12,134 bases of DNA from Caldithrix sp. RBG_13_44_9. Lineage in GTDB: Bacteria; Calditrichota; Calditrichia; RBG-13-44-9. A program made the translations under genes and the position numbers. Location of the stretch: positions 30,645 through 42,778 of the forward strand of contig MESS01000084.1 of assembly GCA_001771055.1 (NCBI GenBank). The letters are read 5' to 3'. Position 1 is the first letter of the stretch. The number at the start of each line of letters is the position of its first letter. The notes under the pieces are model-generated. The model saw only the letters and a program-made list of their open reading frames with translations. It ran no database searches and was not told the DNA's origin. Of this stretch, positions 1-5,931 are shown one piece after another.

Positions 1-217
1 CCTGGTGGGCTGCTTCAATTAATTTGGGATGATTGGCCAATCCGAGATAGTTATTCGAGCAGAAATTTAAAACCTCCCGGGATTTGGATCCTTTTGGATA
101 AATGACTTTGATAGCCGGCTTCTGATCGGTGAGAATTACCCGTTCCTCTTTAAATAAACCTGCTTCTCCTATCTTGATCAGTTCCTGATTGAGATCGTAA
201 CGGATTCGTTGGTACAT
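1..217 (-). CDS. Kbl-type alpha-oxoamine synthase, second paralog (N-terminal 72 residues, runs off the window)
   Basis: Only the N-terminus is present: translation from ATG at 217-215 starts MYQRIRYDLNQELIKIGEAG and stays open to base 1. The stretch FKEERVI, followed by VLNFCSNNYLGLANHP, is the hallmark N-terminal region of 2-amino-3-ketobutyrate CoA ligase (glycine C-acetyltransferase), a PLP enzyme that condenses glycine with acetyl-CoA or runs the reverse step of threonine breakdown. About half the residues match the complete paralog at 1252-2499, and some positions (NFC, LANHP) are closer to the Kbl sequence I remember from E. coli, so this may be the canonical Kbl of the pair. An AGGGAG ribosome site lies just upstream of the ATG. 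The PLP lysine and other catalytic residues are beyond the edge, so the exact reaction within the family is not decidable. It is on the same strand as kbl1, acp and acsA but separated from kbl1 by a transposase gene. Confidence 0.85.
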   Translation of the reverse strand, partial: MYQRIRYDLNQELIKIGEAGLFKEERVILTDQKPAIKVIYPKGSKSREVLNFCSNNYLGLANHPKLIEAAHQ

Positions 218-391
218 ACAATTCTCCCTTATACATTCGGCAGTGGAAAAATTATATCAGTTAAAATTTTAGATAAGTTAATATGAAAACAGGGCAGTAT
301 AAAATTGGAAAATTGAATTCATTGACTGGGGAAGCAATTCATTTTTAGGGATGAATAGAAAGAGTGATAAAATGATATTTTCTTTCGAATC

Positions 392-412
392 CCTTGCCAG
401 AGTTTTAACTCG
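392..412 (+). repeat. Degenerate REP-like repeat copy
   Basis: Contains the core GAGTTTTAACTCG (400-412) shared with the better copies at 525, 649 and 1168, but only the left half keeps traces of the stem (ttgcc) and the right arm is lost. Probably a decayed copy of the same REP-like family. It is the outermost copy on the 3' side of the transposase gene. Confidence 0.5.
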
Positions 413-524
413 AAATAATTATATTAGGTATTTATCTATGATCTGCTAAGAATCGCAGAACTTTCAGATTCTATAGTCACCTGTCAAAATCTATAGTTAT
501 TGGTTTTCGATGATTTCGGCTCAT

Positions 525-556
525 CTTGTGCTCTAAGTTTTAACTCGGGGCATAAG
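525..556 (+). repeat. REP-like palindromic repeat, copy 2
   Basis: A 32-bp imperfect palindrome beginning CTTGTGCTCTAAG and ending CTCGGGGCATAAG around the core GTTTTAAC. It matches the copy at 1168-1203 in the same orientation at all but a few positions. With the inverted copy at 649-675 it forms a head-to-head pair, the arrangement seen in bacterial REP/iREP (BIME) clusters. It lies in the 488-bp non-coding stretch 218-705, where I see only these repeats and a possible kbl-tail remnant. Confidence 0.75.
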
Positions 557-648
557 AAGAAAAATATCATCGCATCTATTCTTTTTTATTGTTTCAATTA
601 ATAAATTTCTGATACTATTCTGAAAAAATTATTCAGTTTTTAATTTAT

Positions 649-675
649 TTGCCCCGAGTTAAAACTCAGGGCAAA
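649..675 (-). repeat. REP-like palindromic repeat, copy 3 (inverted)
   Basis: A 27-bp palindrome, TTGCCCCGAG then TTAAAACTCAGGGCAA, which is the reverse complement of the core of the copy at 1168-1203. It starts about 30 bp past the stop codon of the transposase gene, so the gene is bracketed by oppositely oriented copies. As RNA from the minus strand it could also fold as a hairpin after the transposase gene, but no T-run follows, so I do not call it a terminator. Confidence 0.78.
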
Positions 676-705
676 GGATAAAAAAACTGGATTCTATTAC
701 TAGTT

Positions 706-1119
706 TTAATTTTTATCCGAAAATTTCTGGCATTCTTCTGAAAGACTTTCTTTCTGATGATGAATTTCTTGGTGCTTAATATATTCGATCACCCTTTTTA
801 CCTGAGCTTTATTTATCGAGATCGCAATATAATCATCCTGCCAATCAAAATTGTACTTGATCAGTTTGTGTTTATTGATCCAATGAGATGATTCTCCTTT
901 TAATAATTTTGCCACATCCGCAATGTTTTGATTAACTTTTAAAAGGATCAATGAGTGAGCATGATTCTCCACTCCATTTATGAAAATAAGGTTAATCCCC
1001 TTGGCTAGGGCATTTCCCCTGATATGGTGAAAGACTTTTGATCGAATATTTTTCTGAAGATAGGGCTGGCGATTTTTGGTGGTCCAAATCAAATGAATCC
1101 AAATGCTGATATACGGCAT
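706..1119 (-). CDS. REP-associated tyrosine transposase (IS200/IS605-like Y1 HUH family, RAYT)
   Basis: A 137-residue protein with the Y1 transposase fold signature. It opens with IWIHLIWTTKNRQPYL, the usual first strand of the family. The HUH metal-binding pair is H53-A54-H55 in ENHAHSLI, and the C-terminal helix VIEYIKHQEIHHQ carries the likely catalytic Tyr113. FDWQDDYIAISI before it corresponds to the conserved 'WQ-gYgaFs' block of REP-type members. The enzyme would nick and rejoin single-stranded DNA at a hairpin through a 5'-phosphotyrosine link. Length is normal for RAYTs (about 130-180 residues), and a GGGAGGGAG ribosome site precedes the ATG. The gene appears intact and is flanked by palindromic repeats that are its probable substrates. 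It is on the same strand as the kbl genes and could be read with them. The family is clear; present activity is not. Confidence 0.88.
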   Translation of the reverse strand: MPYISIWIHLIWTTKNRQPYLQKNIRSKVFHHIRGNALAKGINLIFINGVENHAHSLILLKVNQNIADVAKLLKGESSHWINKHKLIKYNFDWQDDYIAISINKAQVKRVIEYIKHQEIHHQKESLSEECQKFSDKN

Positions 1120-1167
1120 ATTCTCTCCCTCCCAATTTTTCTGAATCGAATAATAGTTCTATCTTTT

Positions 1168-1203
1168 ATCTTGTGCCCTGAGTTTTAACTCGGGGCACAA
1201 GAT
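1168..1203 (+). repeat. REP-like palindromic repeat, copy 4 (best copy)
   Basis: A nearly perfect 36-bp palindrome: left arm ATCTTGTGCCCTGAGTT, right arm AACTCGGGGCACAAGAT, with one T-G wobble and a two-base centre (TT). It lies about 50 bp upstream of the transposase start and about 50 bp beyond the kbl1 stop. T1203-T1207 on the plus strand imitates a terminator tail, but no plus-strand gene ends here, so the repeat reading is preferred. Confidence 0.82.
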
Positions 1204-1251
1204 TTTTCATCCGTTAACTCCTCTTTAGTATATTGCAAGGCTATTCAAAAT

Positions 1252-2499
1252 TTATAATCCATATTTTTCGATGATTTCCTCCTTGGTCTTGTGGAGGATA
1301 TCATATTTCTTACCGATTTTGATAAAAGCTTTCAGGGCTTTTTGCAGTTGATGCATTTCATGGGCGGCTGAGAGCTGGGTACGGATCCTGGCCTGCCCCT
1401 TAGGCACCACCGGGAAGAAGAAACCCACCACGTATATCCCTTCGTAGTAAAGATCTTTGGAAAAATCCTGTGAAAGTTTGGCATTGAAAAGCATCACCGG
1501 CACAATCGGCGTTTCGCCTTCTTTAATGATAAATCCCGCCTCGGTAAGACCCTTTCTCCAGAATTGAGTATTTTTTTCTAATTTATCCCGCCGTTCAGTA
1601 GTGGAGGTGATGATATCCAAAACCTTATTGGCCGCAGCCACCACCACCGGAGGAATGGTATTGGAAAACAGATAGGGACGGGCTTTCTGACGGCACAGCT
1701 CCACGATTTCCTTCCGGCCGGAAACGCAGCCACCCGATGCTCCTCCCAAGGCTTTGCCGAGGGTGGTAGTGATGACATCGATCTTACCTACCACTCCAAA
1801 ATGTTCATGGGTTCCGCGGCCGGTTTTCCCTATGAATCCACTGGCATGTGAATCATCAATAAACACCATCGAATTGTATTTTTCGGCCAATTCCACAATT
1901 TTATCCATTCTTGCCAGATCTCCATCCATGGAAAAAGCTCCATCAGTAATGATCATCCGGCTGCGTTTATCCTGATGAAGCTGGAGTTTCTTCTCCAGGT
2001 GATCCATATCAGAATGTTTGAAAGTATCCTGCTGGGCTTTGCACAGCCGCATCCCATCCACGATGGAAGCATGAACCAATCGGTCAGCGATCATGATATC
2101 TTGCTCGGTTAATATCGCTTCAAAAACACCAGCGTTGGCGTCCATACAGGAGGGAAATAAAATGGTATCTTCAGTCCCCAGAAATTTGGTTAACTTTCTT
2201 TCCAGTTCTTTGTGAATATCCTGCGTACCGCAGATAAAACGGACCGAAGACATGCCATAACCCCGGGAATCCAAACCTTCATGGGCGGCTTTCACAACTT
2301 CCGGATGGGATGAAAGTCCCAGATAGTTATTGGCACATAGATTCAACACATGTTTTTTCTCCGAACCGGCCGGAAAAACCACATCAATCTCTGAACTCTG
2401 GGGAGCATGAATGATCCGTTCCTCTTTAAAAATCCCCGCCTGCTGGATATTGCTAAGTTCCTGCTGGAAGGTCGTTCTCAGTTCATTACTGAATGCCAT
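1252..2499 (-). CDS. kbl: 2-amino-3-ketobutyrate CoA ligase / glycine C-acetyltransferase-like alpha-oxoamine synthase
   Basis: A complete 415-residue fold-type I PLP enzyme, strongly like E. coli Kbl along its length and about 17 residues longer, mostly at the C-terminus. Visible landmarks are the CANNYLGL N-terminal block (55-62), VRFICGTQD (86-94), the PLP-stacking His143 in HASI, Asp215 and His218 in IDDSHAS (ring-nitrogen and O3' contacts), the Schiff-base Lys249 in TTLGKALGG, and the PKGQARIRTQLSAAH block (367-380). The classical reaction is glycine plus acetyl-CoA to 2-amino-3-ketobutyrate and CoA, or the reverse. The AGGAGG ribosome site lies within the 12 bp after the acp stop, so translation is probably coupled to the carrier protein. 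That coupling makes an acyl-ACP donor possible, as in bacterial sphingolipid-type oxoamine synthases. Two positions differ from remembered E. coli Kbl (Met119 for Phe, Val142 for Asn). Family is certain; substrate is inferred. Confidence 0.9.
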   Translation of the reverse strand: MAFSNELRTTFQQELSNIQQAGIFKEERIIHAPQSSEIDVVFPAGSEKKHVLNLCANNYLGLSSHPEVVKAAHEGLDSRGYGMSSVRFICGTQDIHKELERKLTKFLGTEDTILFPSCMDANAGVFEAILTEQDIMIADRLVHASIVDGMRLCKAQQDTFKHSDMDHLEKKLQLHQDKRSRMIITDGAFSMDGDLARMDKIVELAEKYNSMVFIDDSHASGFIGKTGRGTHEHFGVVGKIDVITTTLGKALGGASGGCVSGRKEIVELCRQKARPYLFSNTIPPVVVAAANKVLDIITSTTERRDKLEKNTQFWRKGLTEAGFIIKEGETPIVPVMLFNAKLSQDFSKDLYYEGIYVVGFFFPVVPKGQARIRTQLSAAHEMHQLQKALKAFIKIGKKYDILHKTKEEIIEKYGL

Positions 2500-2511
2500 A
2501 ATGTTCCTCCT

Positions 2512-2763
2512 TTATTGGATGCCAAATTCTTCGAGCAATTTGACAATGTTATTGACCGAATCAAAGGCATCCGGTGTTGCCTTGGCATCGGGAATCTGGA
2601 TCTTATACCTGGTTTCCAGAAATACTTTCAGTGAAACCATGGAGAAGGAATCCACAATCCCTCCGGAAATTAATTTAGTATCAAAAGTAATTTCCTGGTC
2701 ACTGTCCTGTTCTAAATATTCATCGATGACGTACTGCAGAACGATATCTTTGACTTCTGACAT
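2512..2763 (-). CDS. Stand-alone acyl carrier protein
   Basis: An 83-residue acidic protein with the ACP layout: helix 1 (VKDIVLQYVIDEYL), loop, then GGIVDSFSMVSL with the phosphopantetheine-accepting Ser39 in the D-S-F/L motif at the head of helix 2, and a C-terminal helix NNIVKLLEEF. It is not the housekeeping AcpP type, whose motif is DSLDTVEL; DSFSMVSL is typical of dedicated carrier proteins linked to a particular ligase or synthase. The gene stops 12 bp before kbl1, and the kbl1 ribosome site begins immediately after its stop, so the two form one operon. It has its own GGAG site 6 bp from the ATG. The likely role is to present an acyl group, perhaps loaded by the ligase encoded upstream, to the oxoamine synthase. 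It needs a phosphopantetheinyl transferase, not seen here. Confidence 0.88.
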   Translation of the reverse strand: MSEVKDIVLQYVIDEYLEQDSDQEITFDTKLISGGIVDSFSMVSLKVFLETRYKIQIPDAKATPDAFDSVNNIVKLLEEFGIQ

Positions 2764-2837
2764 GCTGAGCTCCTTTTGTTCTTTTTATTAAAAATATTTG
2801 ATGAATTATCTTTTCACCTGATCGATTTAAAAGATTT

Positions 2838-2967
2838 AACCACAAAGTCTCGAAGGCACTAAGTGCATTATAGCTGCGTATATAAATAGATTAAAATTAC
2901 TTTCATTCAATCAAACCTTTTTAATAACGATTTGTTAATTTTAATTCCTTTGTGCCTTATTGGTTTT
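2838..2967. repeat. Imperfect inverted repeat in the acsA-acp spacer
   Basis: The 217-bp spacer between acsA and acp holds AACCACAAAG...AAGGCACTAAG (2838-2863) and, inverted, CTTTGTGCCTT...TTGGTTTT (2948-2966). The inner arms AAGGCACTAAG (2853-2863) and CTTTGTGCCTT (2948-2958) pair at 10 of 11 positions. The same 'CTTTGTGCCTT...TGGTT' wording is familiar to me as an interspersed intergenic repeat of many bacteria, so this is probably a decayed repeat pair and not a regulatory site, though it could cap or weaken readthrough from acsA into acp. Confidence 0.5.
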
Positions 2968-2980
2968 AAATAATTCAGGT

Positions 2981-4684
2981 TCAATCATTTTCCAGAGTGG
3001 AGGTATCGCCGATCTCCTCTCCCCATTCCTTGGCCCGCAGCAACCGGCGCATGATCTTGCCGCTGCGGGTTTTGGGCAATGAATCAACAAATTCTATTTC
3101 CTGAGGCATGGCCAGCGGTGAAAGCCGCTTACGAATAAAATTCATAATTTCCAGTTTGGTCATATCAGTAGGCTCAAAATTTGGCTTCAGGGCAATAAAG
3201 GCTTTCACCACCTCCATGTTGATGGGATCGGGTTTTCCCACCACTGCCGACTCAGCCACTGCTTCATGTTCCAGCAGTGCCGATTCAACCTCAAACGGCC
3301 CTACCAGATGACCGCCGGTATTGATCACATCATCATCCCTGCCTACAAACCAGAAATAACCCTCTTCATCCAGACTGGCACGATCACCACAGATGTACCA
3401 GCCATTGATAAATTTACTCTTATAGGTTCTTTCATTATTCCAATAGGTGCGGAACATGGACGGCCAGCCAGGTTTAATGGCAATTAATCCCACCACTCCA
3501 GTTTTCTTAAGCGGTTCATGTGTTTTCAGATCAACCACCGTGGCAGTGATCCCGGGAAAAGGCTTCCCCATGGAACCGGGTTTAATTTTCATTCCAGGAT
3601 AATTGCTGATCATTATGGATCCGGTCTCGGTTTGCCAGAAAGAATCATGAAAAGTGAGACCGTAGACGTTCTTTGACCAGAGTACAGCTTCAGCATTCAA
3701 TGGTTCACCCACGCTGCACAGATGCCGCAGGGAAGAAAGATTATATTTTTTTATAGGCGCCTCTCCTTCTTTCATGAGTGCCCGGATAGCGGTGGGGGCT
3801 GAATACCAGACAGTGATCTTTCGGTCTTGAATAAATTTATACCACCTCTCCGCCGTAAAACCGGAATCCAAAACACATTGGGTAATCCCATTGGCCCAGG
3901 GACCAATTATGCCATAAGAAGTGCCGGTAACCCAGCCGGGATCGGCCGTGCACCAATATATATCATTTTCTTGCAGATCGAGGACATATTTTGCGCTGAT
4001 ATACTGAGCGATCAGTGAATAATGAACATGCTGGGCACCTTTGGGTTTACCAGTGGTACCGGAAGTATAATGCAGTACCGATGGAGTTTCAGCGGTAGAA
4101 GGATAGATTTCAAATTTTTCAATGGGTGTCTCTTTTTCCATAAAAAATGCCAGTTCTTTATCACGCAACGGTTTGCTGCCATCATCATCTACCACCAGGA
4201 TGTGTTTGAGATGGGGAAGATTTTCAAGGATCTGCCGGACTTTCCCCAGATGTTTCTTCTGGGTAATGATAGCAGCCGTTCCGGCATCCTCCAGCCGGGT
4301 AAAGAGTGATTCTCCTCCAAAAGCTGAAAATAGCGGCTGGGCAATTCCCCCCATTTTTAAAATTCCCAGAAATCCGAAATACAACTCAGGGATTTTATCC
4401 ATAAACAAACAGATCCGGTCACCCGGTTTAATACCAAGGTTTTTTAGATAATTGGCAATGGTGTTCGTGAGGATCCGCATCTCATTAAAGGTATACTTTT
4501 TAAATTCTCCGCTGAAGTCCTCCCAGATCAGGGCCAGCTTATCGGCTTTCCCGTTCTGGCAGATGCGATCGGAACAATAATAGCCAATGTTCAGGACTTT
4601 CCCTGTCTGGTGGTCAAGCTCCTGTTCAACACTTCTCCAGTTGAAATTTTTTAATTGCTCTTCATAGGAACCGATGTTGCTCAT
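2981..4684 (-). CDS. acsA: AMP-forming acetyl/acyl-CoA synthetase (AcsA-like)
   Basis: A complete 567-residue ANL-superfamily ligase, much like Bacillus subtilis AcsA in length and wording. It activates a short carboxylic acid with ATP to an acyl-adenylate and transfers it to CoA. Motifs in order: P-loop YTSGTTGKPKG (206-216), TADPGWVTGTSYG (246-258) typical of acetyl-CoA synthetases, VGEPLN (325-330), QTETG (351-355), YICGD (430-434), the hinge region GRDDDVINTGGHLVGPFEVE (448-467), and PKTRSGKIMRR with the adenylation Lys543. An AGGAGG site lies about 10 bp before the ATG. It is the first gene of a minus-strand run acsA-acp-kbl, with a 217-bp gap before acp, so a separate promoter for acp is possible. 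Context suggests the acyl group could be passed to the ACP as well as, or in place of, CoA; the sequence does not prove this. Acetate is the default substrate; propionate or a longer acid is possible. Confidence 0.9.
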   Translation of the reverse strand: MSNIGSYEEQLKNFNWRSVEQELDHQTGKVLNIGYYCSDRICQNGKADKLALIWEDFSGEFKKYTFNEMRILTNTIANYLKNLGIKPGDRICLFMDKIPELYFGFLGILKMGGIAQPLFSAFGGESLFTRLEDAGTAAIITQKKHLGKVRQILENLPHLKHILVVDDDGSKPLRDKELAFFMEKETPIEKFEIYPSTAETPSVLHYTSGTTGKPKGAQHVHYSLIAQYISAKYVLDLQENDIYWCTADPGWVTGTSYGIIGPWANGITQCVLDSGFTAERWYKFIQDRKITVWYSAPTAIRALMKEGEAPIKKYNLSSLRHLCSVGEPLNAEAVLWSKNVYGLTFHDSFWQTETGSIMISNYPGMKIKPGSMGKPFPGITATVVDLKTHEPLKKTGVVGLIAIKPGWPSMFRTYWNNERTYKSKFINGWYICGDRASLDEEGYFWFVGRDDDVINTGGHLVGPFEVESALLEHEAVAESAVVGKPDPINMEVVKAFIALKPNFEPTDMTKLEIMNFIRKRLSPLAMPQEIEFVDSLPKTRSGKIMRRLLRAKEWGEEIGDTSTLEND

Positions 4685-5340
4685 ATGAGTCTTTCCTCCT
4701 CAAGAATCAAAAGTGACATCCTGTTATCAACAAATACTATTTCAGAAAGAAGCGCATTTCTCTCGCCGCCTGATCAGGCATCCCTCTACTTATCTACTGA
4801 AGTATCAGGTCTGGTTAATACGTAAAAGAGTTTAAAAAATATACTGCTCATAAAATTTTACTTCGATTGTTCTTCAATTGGCGGATGATATACTTAATAA
4901 AACGTCACCTTAAACAATCATGATTTTTCGGCCACCAGTGATAAACATTCCTTCTATTTGGGATTAAAATAACATAGGGTATATATAAAATCAATTGGAG
5001 AAAGAAAATCAATAAATTCATCAGGAACTGTCGCAAAACATATATGAGTATTGAAACCTAAAAAAACCAATCACTTTCAGGTCTGAATCTCCATTTTAAG
5101 CTGAATTGATTTCCCGGGAAAGTTGATTCATTACAAATACTCCTGATACATCAACCAAAGGTTTTGATCGATTTGAAGTCTTACAAAAGAATTATTTTTT
5201 GTGAATAATTTCAAGATTATATTACCTGGCGAAAATGATATTATTGGAAAAGTCCCGAGCAGCTGGCTGGAATATTATAAAGGTTAATTAAAGTTATAAC
5301 GCGTTAAAGATCATTTAACCCTATTTATGAGGAGACAGAT
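4685..5340. other. 656-bp intergenic region between divergent acsA and the DUF4870 gene
   Basis: It must hold promoters for both divergent genes, but I could not fix a convincing -35/-10 pair for either. It is AT-rich, with a perfect palindrome at 4768-4779. A 28-codon open frame from GTG at 5201 to TAA at 5287 (ends GKVPSSWLEYYKG) has no ribosome site and no family I know. No RNA gene, CRISPR or IS end was recognised. Confidence 0.5.
4768..4779. promoter_or_regulatory. Perfect 12-bp palindrome upstream of acsA (possible operator)
   Basis: GCCTGATCAGGC reads the same on both strands and lies 84-95 bp upstream of the acsA ATG, a place where a dimeric regulator could bind. I do not recognise it as the site of a named regulator, and one 12-bp palindrome is weak evidence on its own. 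Confidence 0.25.
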
Positions 5341-5724
5341 ATGGTCGAAAATGTTACCCCGGAAAAAACGGTTTCGGAGCAGGCATTAAGTAAAGACGCC
5401 AAAACCTTTGGCATGCTGTGTCATTTAATTGCTTTTGCCGGTTTTATTATTCCCTTAGGAAATATTATAGGACCATTGGTCATTTGGCTGTTGAAAAAAG
5501 ACGAATTTGAATTTGTAGATGACCAGGGCAAAGAATCTCTGAATTTTCAGATCAGCGTGATCATTTATGCCATCATCAGCGCCATTCTGATCATCGTAAT
5601 TCTGGGAATATTTTTATTGATCGCTTTGGGAATTTTTGCCATTGTTATGATGATCATTGGGGCGGTTCGGGCAAACGAGGGGATTCGTTACCGGTATCCA
5701 CTGAGTATAAGGTTTATTAAGTAA
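5341..5724 (+). CDS. DUF4870 domain-containing small membrane protein
   Basis: A 127-residue protein with a short hydrophilic N-terminus, then KDAKTFGMLCHLIAFAGFIIP, a first membrane span (about 26-51), the family hallmark DQGKESLNFQIS (61-72), and one long or two short hydrophobic spans (about 72-109). It ends GIRYRYPLSIRFIK, the usual DUF4870 tail, so the stop is genuine. The family, sometimes compared to Tic20, has no established bacterial function. GAGGAG at 5329-5334 sits 6 bp before the ATG. It is the only plus-strand gene in this stretch, transcribed away from acsA and towards the GxxExxY gene on the opposite strand. Nothing in the sequence ties it to a neighbour. Confidence 0.85.
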   Translation: MVENVTPEKTVSEQALSKDAKTFGMLCHLIAFAGFIIPLGNIIGPLVIWLLKKDEFEFVDDQGKESLNFQISVIIYAIISAILIIVILGIFLLIALGIFAIVMMIIGAVRANEGIRYRYPLSIRFIK

Positions 5725-5802
5725 TAATTTCTGAAGGTTTGGACTTTTATAACAGATAAGAATTTTTCAAAAAGAGATACTTAAATCTGGTCGCATTAAA
5801 TC

Positions 5803-5834
5803 CCCCTTTGATAAGCACGATGATGTCGAAGGGG
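5803..5834 (+). terminator. Possible terminator hairpin after the DUF4870 gene
   Basis: CCCCTT (5803-5808) pairs with AAGGGG (5829-5834) across a 20-base loop, followed by AAATTTTGTATTTT. It lies 79 bp past the stop and between converging genes. The large loop makes it a weak Rho-independent terminator. It also resembles the 'AAATCCCCCTTT...AAGGGGGATTT' interspersed repeats of many genomes. Confidence 0.35.
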
Positions 5835-5855
5835 AAATTTTGTATTTTACTCATT

Positions 5856-5888
5856 GTCTGGATCTTGATTTACTTGATTAATAGATTA
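5856..5888 (+). repeat. Left 33-bp inverted repeat of the GxxExxY cassette
   Basis: Begins GTCTGGATCTTGATTTACTT and ends GATTAATAGATTA. It is the exact reverse complement of 6425-6457 except for one position (G5861 against T6452); the inner 27 bp (5862-5888) are perfect. It sits 44 bp past the stop of the GxxExxY gene. A second, reversed relative of its core (AATCATGTTAATCTTTTAAT, 5918-5937) lies between it and the gene and overlaps the gene's last codons. Confidence 0.85.
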
Positions 5889-5931
5889 CCTTGATTGAGT
5901 TTCGGGTAATTAAAAAAATCATGTTAATCTT

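Larger units (their letters stand above)
649..1203 (-). mobile_element. REP-associated tyrosine transposase unit bracketed by inverted REP-like palindromes
   Basis: A compact unit of about 555 bp: a REP-like palindrome at 1168-1203, 50 bp to the transposase ATG, the gene 1119-706, 30 bp, then an inverted palindrome at 649-675. RAYT genes (TnpA_REP) are typically single-copy domesticated relatives of IS200/IS605 TnpA that sit among the REP hairpins they are thought to act on. The unit, with two more repeat copies further out (525 and a degenerate one at 392), lies between two Kbl paralogs. No target duplication was recognised, as expected for HUH transposition. Whether it still moves or only spreads REPs cannot be told from one locus. 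Confidence 0.65.

Noticed and set aside
392..1203. CRISPR array
   Set aside because: The repeats are palindromes in mixed orientation with very unequal spacing and a gene between them; there are no uniform spacers and no cas genes.
1168..1207. Rho-independent terminator (hairpin followed by TTTTT)
   Set aside because: The T-run is on the plus strand, where no gene ends; for the minus-strand kbl gene the hairpin is not followed by T's. The same palindrome recurs nearby without T-runs, so it is a repeat.
2407..2791. Plus-strand open frames across the kbl start and acp
   Set aside because: They are antisense to clearly recognisable kbl and acp sequence and show no family features. The same holds for the other antisense frames over acsA, the metallophosphoesterase and the efflux genes.
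5001..5060. Possible IS end (AGGAACTGTCGCAAAACA)
   Set aside because: The wording recalls transposon ends, but I found no matching inverted copy and no transposase fragment in the spacer.
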